Below, in pieces: positions 5,587 to 11,870 of a DNA stretch of 14,861 nt; positions within the stretch are counted from its first letter, which is position 1; each line of letters opens with the position of its first letter. A program made the position numbers and the translations under genes. The DNA lies in the NCBI GenBank assembly GCA_014380105.1, contig JACMKL010000552.1, positions 1 through 14,861 on the forward strand, given 5' to 3'. The notes beneath the pieces are model-generated. The model had not been told where the DNA came from. It saw only the letters and a program-made list of their open reading frames with translations, and ran no database searches. The DNA comes from Candidatus Melainabacteria bacterium. GTDB lineage: Bacteria; Cyanobacteriota; Vampirovibrionia; Obscuribacterales; Obscuribacteraceae.

Positions 5587-7810
5587 TTGTGAAACTGAGC
5601 AAATTCATTTGCTTGGAAGCATTCAGCCGCATGGTTTTTTGCTGGCGTTCAATTTAGATGATTTGATAGTTGAAAATGTCAGCGTCAATTTTGAGCTTGT
5701 GACTGGTCGCAAATATCAGGAGCTGATCGGTACGCATCTGCGTGAATTTGTCGGCATTCAGCGTTTCTTCGAGATAGAGGCAGCCCTGAAAGGTGATGAT
5801 TTGAAATCAATCTGTCCTTTCACAATGTTTCCCAATGATATGAAATCAACCAAACCCTTCCAGGTCAATATTCATAAGCATGATGGATTGTTGATTCTCG
5901 AGGGCGAGCCATTTACGGGAAACAATTTTGACGAAACCAGAATTTTCAGGCAAGCATTTACGAATGTCTTTCCGGAGCTGTTTTCAGCTAAGAAAATTTC
6001 TGACTTGTTGGCGGGTGTCGCAACTGAAGTGCAGAGAATCTCTGATTTTGACAGAGTTTTGATTTATCAGTTTGATCCTGACTGGCACGGCACTGTTGTT
6101 GCTGAGCAGCGTCGTGATTTCATGGGTTCTTATCTCAATCATAGTTTTCCAGCTACAGATATTCCGCAACAAGCGCGTGAGTTATATGTGCGCAATAAAC
6201 TGAGAGTTTTAGTGGACGTGAACGCCTCTCCAGCTGCGATTTTTCCCGTGGAAAATAAGAGGACTGGAAAACCAATTGATCTTAGTTTTTCTACGCTTCG
6301 TTCGATGTCACCGGTGCATGTCGAGTATTTGCAAAATATGAACGTTACTGCGTCGATGTCGATTTCGATCCTGAAAGATGAAAGGCTGTGGGCCCTAATT
6401 GTATGTCATCACAATAGAGAAAAAACGGTTGATTACAGGACGCGCAGCATTCTCGAATTTCTTGCACAGCTACTTTCTACGCTGGTTTCACGGATGGAAA
6501 ATTCCGAGGAATTGGAACATCGACTGTATCTAAAAAGGGAAACAGAAAAATTATTATTCGAGTTGTCACAATTTCAAGATATCAAAGTCGGATTCGAACG
6601 CGTAGGCGAGAAGCCCTGTAAAATCGCTGGTTCGGGCGGTTTCGCGATCTTTCATGAAAAGGAAATACACTCAACCGGAATTGTTCCGTGCGAAAGCGAT
6701 TTGGTTGCAATTGGAGATTGGCTGAATGCTCGTACCGAAGAAAAATTCTTTTTTACAAACAAGTTTTCGGAAAACTTTTCACCTGCCAACGAATACAGAG
6801 GCATTACCAGCGGTGTCTTAGCCATTCCTCTTTCACAGAGCAGAGGTAGTTGGCTCGTCTGGTTTCGTCCTGAAAGAATTAAAGAGATTCAATGGGCTGG
6901 CGGGCCGCAGGATTCTATCACTATAGATGAGTCTGATCAGCGCATTCGTCCGAGAAAATCATTTGAGCTCTGGAAGGAGCAAATCTTTGGCACCTGTGAC
7001 CCTTGGACCGAAAGCGAGATTGTTAAGGCCAATGAGTTCGCCTCTGGCGTTACGCAACTCTTATTGGAAAAATTCTTGAGGCAACTCGAAGTCGAAGAAC
7101 AAATCAATAAAGAGCGCGAAGAATTTTATCAACAACGTGAAGATTGGCTGGCGGCCCTCGCTCATGATTTGCAAACGCCTGCAATTGGTGCCAAGTTGCT
7201 GTTTGAGCTATTGCTAAAGGGTTCGTTGGGTAAGATTCCTGAACATCTTCGATCCGTTTTGGAGAAGCTAGAAGATAGCAATTCAGGGCAGCTTTCTCGA
7301 ATCTTGAAATTGGTGGAAGTTTTCAAATACGAGACCAAGGCGAGAGCACTAAGCATACGCCCTGTTGATTTAGAAAAAACAATCTCGATTTGCATTGCAA
7401 AACTTGAGCCATTCGCCAGGTCGCGCAAAGTCACAATTTTTTCGACGTGCAGCATCAAAGGGGCGTCGGCTTTGGCTGACGTGGAGGCACTCGAACAGCT
7501 GCTTTCAAATGTATTGGATAATGCAATTAAGTTTAGCCGTGAATCCGGTACCGTTGAAATTTCATGCGAATTATCCAAAAGCAAAGTGCACTTGCATGTG
7601 CTTGATCACGGCATCGGTATTAGTGAAGAAGACCAGAAATATCTCTTCGAGCGATTCTGGCAAGGTGGAAGTCCGGGCAAATATCACGTCAGTGTTGGAC
7701 TGGGACTTTATTTAGCCCGCCAAATCGCCGATCGCATGGGCTGTGACATTACTTGTGTCAGTGAAGTGGAGAAGGGGAGTGTTTTTACAGTCACGCTTCC
7801 GACAATGTGA
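5546..7810 (+). CDS. Bacteriophytochrome sensor histidine kinase
   Basis: The protein is 754 residues with the order PAS (about 10-125), GAF (about 140-315), PHY (about 325-510), a coiled region, HisKA (about 530-600) and HATPase_c (about 645-752). Cys15 in SNCETEQIHLLGSIQPHG matches the N-terminal biliverdin-attaching Cys of bacteriophytochromes. The GAF domain keeps FPATDIPQQAR (Asp205) and SPVHVEYLQNM (His258) and lacks the GAF Cys of plant/Cph1 types. The PHY tongue has WFRPER and PRKSF (469-473). The kinase has ALAHDLQTP (His540), an N box with Asn659, DHGIGI (687-692) and GLGLYLARQIA. It should be a red/far-red photoreceptor kinase using biliverdin. No response regulator or heme oxygenase lies nearby. 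An in-frame TAG at 5540 forces a start at TTG 5546 or later. That TTG has no well-placed RBS, and the strong RBS serves an out-of-frame ATG at 5521. Confidence 0.93.
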   Translation: MENYLKQDVLDYSNCETEQIHLLGSIQPHGFLLAFNLDDLIVENVSVNFELVTGRKYQELIGTHLREFVGIQRFFEIEAALKGDDLKSICPFTMFPNDMKSTKPFQVNIHKHDGLLILEGEPFTGNNFDETRIFRQAFTNVFPELFSAKKISDLLAGVATEVQRISDFDRVLIYQFDPDWHGTVVAEQRRDFMGSYLNHSFPATDIPQQARELYVRNKLRVLVDVNASPAAIFPVENKRTGKPIDLSFSTLRSMSPVHVEYLQNMNVTASMSISILKDERLWALIVCHHNREKTVDYRTRSILEFLAQLLSTLVSRMENSEELEHRLYLKRETEKLLFELSQFQDIKVGFERVGEKPCKIAGSGGFAIFHEKEIHSTGIVPCESDLVAIGDWLNARTEEKFFFTNKFSENFSPANEYRGITSGVLAIPLSQSRGSWLVWFRPERIKEIQWAGGPQDSITIDESDQRIRPRKSFELWKEQIFGTCDPWTESEIVKANEFASGVTQLLLEKFLRQLEVEEQINKEREEFYQQREDWLAALAHDLQTPAIGAKLLFELLLKGSLGKIPEHLRSVLEKLEDSNSGQLSRILKLVEVFKYETKARALSIRPVDLEKTISICIAKLEPFARSRKVTIFSTCSIKGASALADVEALEQLLSNVLDNAIKFSRESGTVEISCELSKSKVHLHVLDHGIGISEEDQKYLFERFWQGGSPGKYHVSVGLGLYLARQIADRMGCDITCVSEVEKGSVFTVTLPTM

Positions 7811-7962
7811 TCACCTTTAACGAAGAGAATCGCATTACTAAATATCATCTCTGTTCCAGGCAAATTTCGATTTTAAAATGCCTATATAAATAAATAGATT
7901 TCTTTATCAATAAATCTCGAAAGTCACCGCCGTTCAATACGTAACGGTGTTGCAAAGTTCGA

Positions 7963-7991
7963 TTGACAGCACGGCGGTGCGCAAGCAGAAT
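7963..7991 (+). promoter_or_regulatory. Candidate leuA promoter
   Basis: A perfect TTGACA (7963-7968) is followed after exactly 17 bp by CAGAAT (7986-7991; four of six bases match TATAAT). Transcription would begin near 7998, at the ATG of the leader ORF. The -35 lies between the arms of a 9-bp inverted repeat, and a perfect palindrome TTGCATGCAA (7994-8003) covers the expected start point. Either could be an operator. Position upstream of a Leu-rich leader and terminator supports the call. Confidence 0.5.
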
Positions 7992-7997
7992 GGTTGC

Positions 7998-8078
7998 ATG
8001 CAAATGAATTTGTCGAGCTTGTTGTTCTTGTCCCTGGGTCTCAACCTGGGCGCCCTCTTGTTGGGTGAGTACGAATAA
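7998..8078 (+). CDS. leuL: Leucine-rich leader peptide of leuA attenuator
   Basis: The short ORF starts at ATG 7998 (26 codons) or the in-frame ATG 8004 (24 codons) and ends with TAA 8076-8078. Ten of the 24 codons from 8004 are Leu (TTG six times, CTG twice, CTC twice), including LL near the start and LLL near the end (8055-8063). Shine-Dalgarno complementarity is poor. With transcription starting near 7998 the ORF would be leaderless. It lies directly before mutually exclusive hairpins and leuA. By analogy with leader peptides of enteric leu operons, its translation should report leucyl-tRNA supply. The ribosome stopped at TAA would cover the first antiterminator arm (8079-8085), while one stalled on the Leu codons would leave it free. 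The function is inferred from codon content and geometry. Confidence 0.7.
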   Translation: MQMNLSSLLFLSLGLNLGALLLGEYE

Positions 8079-8115
8079 CAGAGCCAGTTCATTTTTTGAA
8101 TTCCGTCGGGCTCTG
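8079..8115 (+). promoter_or_regulatory. leuA antiterminator hairpin
   Basis: CAGAGCC (8079-8085) pairs perfectly with GGCTCTG (8109-8115). An inner AGTTCA/TGAATT stem (8086-8091/8097-8102, one G-U) can extend it. The 3' arm is the same sequence that forms the 5' arm of the following terminator, so only one of the two can form. The 5' arm begins at the base after the leader stop codon. Confidence 0.6.
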
Positions 8116-8135
8116 TCAACAACAGAGTCCGTTTT
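8107..8135 (+). terminator. leuA attenuator terminator
   Basis: CGGGCTCTGT (8107-8116) pairs with ACAGAGTCCG (8122-8131) as a 10-bp stem with one G-U pair and a CAACA loop, followed by TTTT (8132-8135). It stands 17 bases before the leuA ATG, too close for another promoter in between. leuA transcripts must therefore pass through it. Confidence 0.7.
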
Positions 8136-8152
8136 GTCATTAAGGGGGCAAC

Positions 8153-9862
8153 ATGCAACAACAGTCACCAGCGAAAACTCTTCGATGTGAAGGAGAGCGT
8201 CAAATCAAAGTATTTGACACAACGCTGCGTGATGGACAGCAATGTCCAGGCGCGGGTATGACGTTCGAGCAGAATATTGAATACGCTCATCTCGCTGCCT
8301 CACTCAGAGTTGATGTATTGGAAGCTGGCTTCCCCTCTGCCAGCGCGACCGACTTCAAAATCGTTTATACAATCGCCGAAGAACTCGCCAAGCTTGACCA
8401 TATGCCCATCATTGCTGCACTTTGCCAACTACGTGAAGAGCAAGTAATTAAGACAATTGAATCTCTTGCCCCAGCAATTCCTCGCGGTAAAGCAAGACTG
8501 CATACTTATGTGCCGGTCGACCCAGAACTTATGCCAGCGTCTCTCGGCAAAAATTCAGAAGATAAAGCCAAAATTGTGAGTGACCTCTATAAATGCGTAG
8601 CGATGGCTGTGGATGCCGGACTGGAAGTGCAGTTTAGCCCAGAAGGCTATTCGAGAATGCGTGAGAATTTTGATTTTACGACCGATCTGATTCGCGCTGC
8701 AGTTGCAGCTGGTGCAACTATCATCAATTGCCCTGATACCATCGGCGGTTCCTGTGATCTGGAAGGAGATGAGTATTATGTGGTCAAAATGCGCAAGCAC
8801 GCAGAAATTATTGAACGTGAGTTTCCCGACAAACTGATTACCTGGTCAGTACATAATCACAACGACCTGGGACTGGCTGTGCCGAATACCATCAATGGCG
8901 TCTACAACGGCGTTGCTCGCCAGATTGAAGGATGCATCAACGGAATAGGCGAACGGGCTGGCAATGCTTCTCTCGAGCAGTGCATCATGATTATTCGCCA
9001 ATTTGGGTCGCGTTTCCCACAGGCTGAAAGTGCCGCAGCCGACCAAACCCCATTCTTCACCAATATCGCATTTGAAAAAATCCAGAAAATCTCTGACTTC
9101 GTCAATCAGTACATGTTGCCGCGTCAACCGCATTGGCCAGTTTCTGGTGACAATGCTGCCAGACATTCGTCCGGTGGACACACCAACGCCATTCTCAAAA
9201 ATCCTATGGCATACCAACCGTTTGATCCAAGAGAAATCGGTAAGCGCATCACTATGCTGTTCGGACCGCTCAGTGGCGGCAATCACGCCAAATCAATTAT
9301 TGAAGAATATGGCTTTATTTGCGAAGACTCTGAGAAAGCGGGAATTGCACAGACTATTAAAGACAAATTTAGCGAACGTCGTAAAGGCATTACTGATGAA
9401 GAATTGATGGATGCCTACTTCGAGTTCCGCCAACCGATTACAGTTGAGCGCATTGATTACGCCAAGAGTGCTAATCGCGCCACCGTCAGATTCCATGGAC
9501 GTTTCTTCCAAAAAACCGGCGAAATTCAGCACGAACATATCGGTAAGGACTCAGCTCTTGCTGCCATGAAGAGTGCAATTGAAGAAGAATTCGGTCGGAT
9601 TGAAATTCTCGGACACCAGAGTCGTTCCGATGGCGCCGGTATTAACGCCAATAGCGTCTCTAAAATTGTAATTTCGACCACTGAAGGTAAACAATTTGAA
9701 GGCGAAGGCATCGATCAGGACATCGAGGTTTCTGCAATTCGTGCATTAATCGACGCCACTAACCGCGCCTTTATTGATCAACACTTCTCTACAAATGTAA
9801 ATGTGAACGAAGTGATTGAAAGCGAAGAAGCCCGTCCAGTAAGCGTTTCGAGAGCGTCATGA
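8153..9862 (+). CDS. leuA: 2-isopropylmalate synthase
   Basis: It condenses 2-ketoisovalerate with acetyl-CoA to 2-isopropylmalate, the committed step of leucine synthesis, in the cytoplasm. The protein is 569 residues. The TIM-barrel HMGL-like domain begins with FDTTLRDGQQ (21-30; Arg26 and Asp27), has the metal-binding HNHND (His234, His236) and the GGHTNAIL region after it. The C-terminal ~130 residues (from about 430) carry the LeuA regulatory domain (GIDQDIEVSAIRALIDATNRA), which binds leucine in relatives and argues against homocitrate synthase or a short citramalate synthase. ATG 8153 has AGGGGG just upstream. The Leu-rich leader and terminator in front support leucine-controlled expression. 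The gene is followed by the ilv leader and ilvDCBN; ilvB/ilvC/ilvD supply its ketoisovalerate substrate. Confidence 0.95.
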   Translation: MQQQSPAKTLRCEGERQIKVFDTTLRDGQQCPGAGMTFEQNIEYAHLAASLRVDVLEAGFPSASATDFKIVYTIAEELAKLDHMPIIAALCQLREEQVIKTIESLAPAIPRGKARLHTYVPVDPELMPASLGKNSEDKAKIVSDLYKCVAMAVDAGLEVQFSPEGYSRMRENFDFTTDLIRAAVAAGATIINCPDTIGGSCDLEGDEYYVVKMRKHAEIIEREFPDKLITWSVHNHNDLGLAVPNTINGVYNGVARQIEGCINGIGERAGNASLEQCIMIIRQFGSRFPQAESAAADQTPFFTNIAFEKIQKISDFVNQYMLPRQPHWPVSGDNAARHSSGGHTNAILKNPMAYQPFDPREIGKRITMLFGPLSGGNHAKSIIEEYGFICEDSEKAGIAQTIKDKFSERRKGITDEELMDAYFEFRQPITVERIDYAKSANRATVRFHGRFFQKTGEIQHEHIGKDSALAAMKSAIEEEFGRIEILGHQSRSDGAGINANSVSKIVISTTEGKQFEGEGIDQDIEVSAIRALIDATNRAFIDQHFSTNVNVNEVIESEEARPVSVSRAS

Positions 9863-9878
9863 GAAAAAGTATTGTTTA

Positions 9879-9899
9879 CGCAACTTTCAGTTGCGCAAC
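9879..9899. promoter_or_regulatory. Palindromic GTTGC/GCAAC elements upstream of ilv promoter
   Basis: CGCAACT (9879-9885) and AGTTGCG (9889-9895) form an inverted repeat. The second arm is also part of the perfect 10-bp palindrome GTTGCGCAAC (9890-9899). It ends seven bases before the candidate -35. No T-run follows, so it is a poor leuA terminator; an operator is the alternative reading. Confidence 0.35.
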
Positions 9900-9905
9900 A
9901 AAGGG

Positions 9906-9933
9906 TTGACGCATTTGGTGGTTCAGCTATCCT
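9906..9933 (+). promoter_or_regulatory. Candidate ilvDCBN promoter
   Basis: TTGACG (9906-9911) and TATCCT (9928-9933) are separated by 16 bp. Transcription would start near 9940 and give a leader of about 60 nt before the Ile/Leu/Val-rich ORF. The boxes match the sigma70 consensus at five and four of six bases. Read-through from leuA is also possible. Confidence 0.45.
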
Positions 9934-9998
9934 GGTAATACGCGCTACGAAATTGCGCGGCAATTGAAATTTGTGGTTTAGCCGCAAGGAAAAATATC

Positions 9999-10076
9999 GT
10001 GTTCGCTAACTTGTTGCCAGTCGTGATTATTTTGAGCCTCGTGATTATTCACCCGAGGAGCGGCTTGCTTGCATAG
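9999..10076 (+). CDS. ilvL: Ile/Leu/Val-rich leader peptide of ilv attenuator
   Basis: The ORF has 25 codons from GTG 9999, with AAGGA (9986-9990) eight bases upstream, to TAG 10074-10076. After the start codon it holds six Leu, four Ile and three Val codons, including the run PVVIILSLVII. The 11-bp sequence TCGTGATTATT occurs twice (10021-10031 and 10039-10049) and encodes Val-Ile-Ile each time. It lies before a strong terminator and ilvD. This is the composition expected of a leader peptide sensing charged Ile, Leu and Val tRNAs, as in enteric ilvGMEDA. A hairpin inside it (CCTCGTGA 10037-10044 with TCAC-cc-GAGG 10049-10058) covers the second Val-Ile-Ile codons. Function is inferred from composition, RBS and position. 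Confidence 0.75.
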   Translation: MFANLLPVVIILSLVIIHPRSGLLA

Positions 10077-10101
10077 TTAGGGAAACCAAACTAATTAAGC
10101 C
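10062..10101 (+). promoter_or_regulatory. Possible ilv antiterminator pairing
   Basis: GGCTTGCTT (10062-10070, end of the leader ORF) can pair with AATTAAGCC (10093-10101) with one G-U and one mismatch. This uses the first bases of the terminator 5' arm and so competes with it. A ribosome at the TAG stop would cover the left arm. The pairing is weaker than the terminator and is the least certain part of this attenuator. Confidence 0.35.
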
Positions 10102-10135
10102 CCGCACCTGAATCAACCGGTGCGGGGCTTTTGTT
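10097..10135 (+). terminator. ilv attenuator terminator
   Basis: AAGCCCCGCACC (10097-10108) pairs perfectly over 12 bp with GGTGCGGGGCTT (10119-10130), with a ten-base loop. TTTTGTT (10129-10135) follows. It is the strongest terminator in the window. It lies only about 30 bases before the ilvD ATG, leaving no room for a promoter behind it, so it must be crossed to express ilvD. That makes it an attenuator rather than merely the leuA terminator. Confidence 0.85.
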
Positions 10136-10167
10136 ATACACACGAGAAATTGGACGGAATCAATCGA

Positions 10168-11847
10168 ATGCTAAGTGACCAGATAAAGAAAGGACCAAAC
10201 CGCGCTGCCGCCAGAGCTATGCTCAAAGCGACAGGGCTGACTGATTCTGACCTGGAGCGTCCACTGGTAGCCATCGCCAACACCTGGACAGAAGCTGGTC
10301 CGTGCAATTTCCACCTGCGCGGTCTTGCTGAGAAAGTCAAGGAAGGCGTACGCAAAGCTGGTGGCACGCCGCTGGAATTCAACACAATCGTAGTATCCGA
10401 CGGCATCTCGATGGGCACCGAAGCGATGAAGGCATCGCTCGTCTCGCGCGAAGTAATCGCTGACTCAGTCGAGCTCGCTGTACGCGGTCACTTGTTTGAC
10501 GCAGTCGTAGCACTTTCCGGATGCGACAAGACCATACCGGGCACGCTGATGGCGCTGGCTCGCCTCAATCTTCCCTCAGTCATGCTCTACGGCGGCTCCA
10601 TCATGCCAGGGCGCTACGACGGTCACGACGTCACCATCCAGGATGTTTTCGAAGCGGTTGGCGCTTGCGCTGCCGGACGCATCACTCTCGAACAACTTAC
10701 TGAAGTTGAAAATGGCGCATGTCCAGGCGCCGGAGCGTGTGGCGGCCAATTTACCGCCAATACCATGTCGACCGCCGCGACCTTTCTCGGCATGTCCCCC
10801 ATGGGCGCCAACGACGTACCAGCAGTAGATCCCAGAAAGTTTGCCGTAGCCGAAAGCTGCGGCACTCTTGTAATGGAGCTGCTTGCCAAAGATCTTCGCC
10901 CTTCCACTATCATCACTCGTCGCGCTCTCGAAAACGCGGTAGCCTCTGTTGTCGCCACCGGCGGCTCGACAAATGCAGTTCTACACTTACTGGCTATCGC
11001 TCGCGAAGCCGGCTGTGAGTTGGAATTAGACGACTTCGACCGCATCTCCGTGAAGACGCCAATCATCGCCGACCTCAAACCAGGCGGTCGTTACACAGCG
11101 CCGGATATGGAATTAGCAGGTGGTCAAAGACTGCTCGCCAAGCGTCTTATGGATGCTGGGCTGATCGCTGACTCGCCTACAGTGACCGGTCGTTCGTTGT
11201 TTGAAGAAGCGGCAGAAGCTGTCGAAACACCGGGGCAACAAGTCTTGACCAGTGTGGAGAAACCCATGAAATCTATGGGCGGGCTTGCCATTTTGCGCGG
11301 AACGCTGGCGCCGGAAGGCTGCGTGGTAAAACTCTCCGGACACGAGCGCACGAATTTCACTGGTCCTGCAAAAGTTTTTGATACTGAAGAAGCCGCATTC
11401 GCTGCCGTTCAGGGTGGTGGTGTCGTTGCTGGTGACGTAATTGTTATCCGCTACGTTGGACCGAAAGGCGCGCCGGGCATGCCCGAGATGCTAGCCGTCA
11501 CTGGTGCCCTGGTTGGCGCCGGACTATCCGGTCAGGTTTCGCTGATCACAGACGGTCGCTTCTCAGGCGCGTCCTACGGTTTTGTAATCGGACACGTGTC
11601 GCCGGAAGCGGCTACCGGTGGACCGATAGCCCACGTCAGAAATGGCGACCAAATAGAGATCGACGTTAACAAACGCACAATCGAAGTTCACGCAGACCTG
11701 GCGGCTCGTCAAAAAGAATGGCGTCCAAAAGAATCTGCCTACAAAACAGGCGTGTTTGCAAAATACGCGCAGCTAGTTTCTTCCGCCTCTGAAGGCGCGG
11801 TCACAAGCAATTTCACAACTCAGAAGCCGGCGCTGTCGGCAAAGTAA
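10168..11847 (+). CDS. ilvD: Dihydroxy-acid dehydratase
   Basis: It dehydrates 2,3-dihydroxy-isovalerate and -methylvalerate to the 2-keto acids in valine/isoleucine synthesis. From ATG 10168 it has 559 residues, normal for the compact IlvD group. It shows TEAGPCNFHL (Cys46), ALSGCDKTIPGT (Cys119) and GACPGAGACGGQFTANTM (Cys191), the three cysteines expected to hold the Fe-S cluster. The C-terminal half has GRFSGASYGFVIGHVSPEA. A longer frame starting at GTG 10120 would lie within the terminator hairpin and is rejected. MLSDQIKKGPNRA is a typical IlvD beginning; the Shine-Dalgarno (GGA near 10156) is weak. The gene heads ilvD-ilvC-ilvB-ilvN, with 23 bases to ilvC, and lies behind the Ile/Leu/Val leader. 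Confidence 0.95.
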   Translation: MLSDQIKKGPNRAAARAMLKATGLTDSDLERPLVAIANTWTEAGPCNFHLRGLAEKVKEGVRKAGGTPLEFNTIVVSDGISMGTEAMKASLVSREVIADSVELAVRGHLFDAVVALSGCDKTIPGTLMALARLNLPSVMLYGGSIMPGRYDGHDVTIQDVFEAVGACAAGRITLEQLTEVENGACPGAGACGGQFTANTMSTAATFLGMSPMGANDVPAVDPRKFAVAESCGTLVMELLAKDLRPSTIITRRALENAVASVVATGGSTNAVLHLLAIAREAGCELELDDFDRISVKTPIIADLKPGGRYTAPDMELAGGQRLLAKRLMDAGLIADSPTVTGRSLFEEAAEAVETPGQQVLTSVEKPMKSMGGLAILRGTLAPEGCVVKLSGHERTNFTGPAKVFDTEEAAFAAVQGGGVVAGDVIVIRYVGPKGAPGMPEMLAVTGALVGAGLSGQVSLITDGRFSGASYGFVIGHVSPEAATGGPIAHVRNGDQIEIDVNKRTIEVHADLAARQKEWRPKESAYKTGVFAKYAQLVSSASEGAVTSNFTTQKPALSAK

Positions 11848-11870
11848 AGCCCAAAGGAGCATTCACACAC

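Larger units (their letters stand above)
7811..8152 (+). other. leuA leader region
   Basis: This is a 342-base gap between the phytochrome kinase and leuA. The first ~110 bases are AT-rich, and I see no strong terminator for the kinase there. The rest holds a 9-bp inverted repeat (CACCGCCGT 7925-7933 / ACGGCGGTG 7971-7979), a promoter, a leucine-rich leader ORF, a terminator with a competing antiterminator, and the leuA RBS. Minus-strand open frames here are shadows. Confidence 0.7.
9863..10167 (+). other. ilv leader region
   Basis: This is a 305-base gap between leuA and ilvD. In order it contains a hairpin CGCAACT/AGTTGCG (9879-9885/9889-9895) overlapping the palindrome GTTGCGCAAC (9890-9899), a promoter (9906-9933), and a small hairpin AATTGC/GCAATT (9951-9956/9960-9965). 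An Ile/Leu/Val-rich leader ORF (9999-10076) and a strong terminator (10097-10135) follow. Confidence 0.7.

Noticed and set aside
7857..7920. Possible intrinsic terminator of the phytochrome gene (AGGCA...TGCCT and AGATT...AATCT stems)
   Set aside because: The stems are five base pairs, AT-rich, and lack a clear T-run.
7845..8168. Minus-strand frames of 107 and 75 codons upstream of leuA
   Set aside because: They overlap the leuA promoter, leader and terminator, and show no RBS or family match.
10097..10135. Reading the hairpin simply as the leuA terminator
   Set aside because: Only about 30 bases separate it from ilvD and the promoter lies before it, so ilvD transcripts must cross it. The Ile/Leu/Val ORF in front supports attenuation.
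10120..10167. Longer ilvD start at GTG 10120
   Set aside because: It would begin inside the terminator loop, and the added residues do not resemble IlvD N-termini. ATG 10168 gives the usual beginning.
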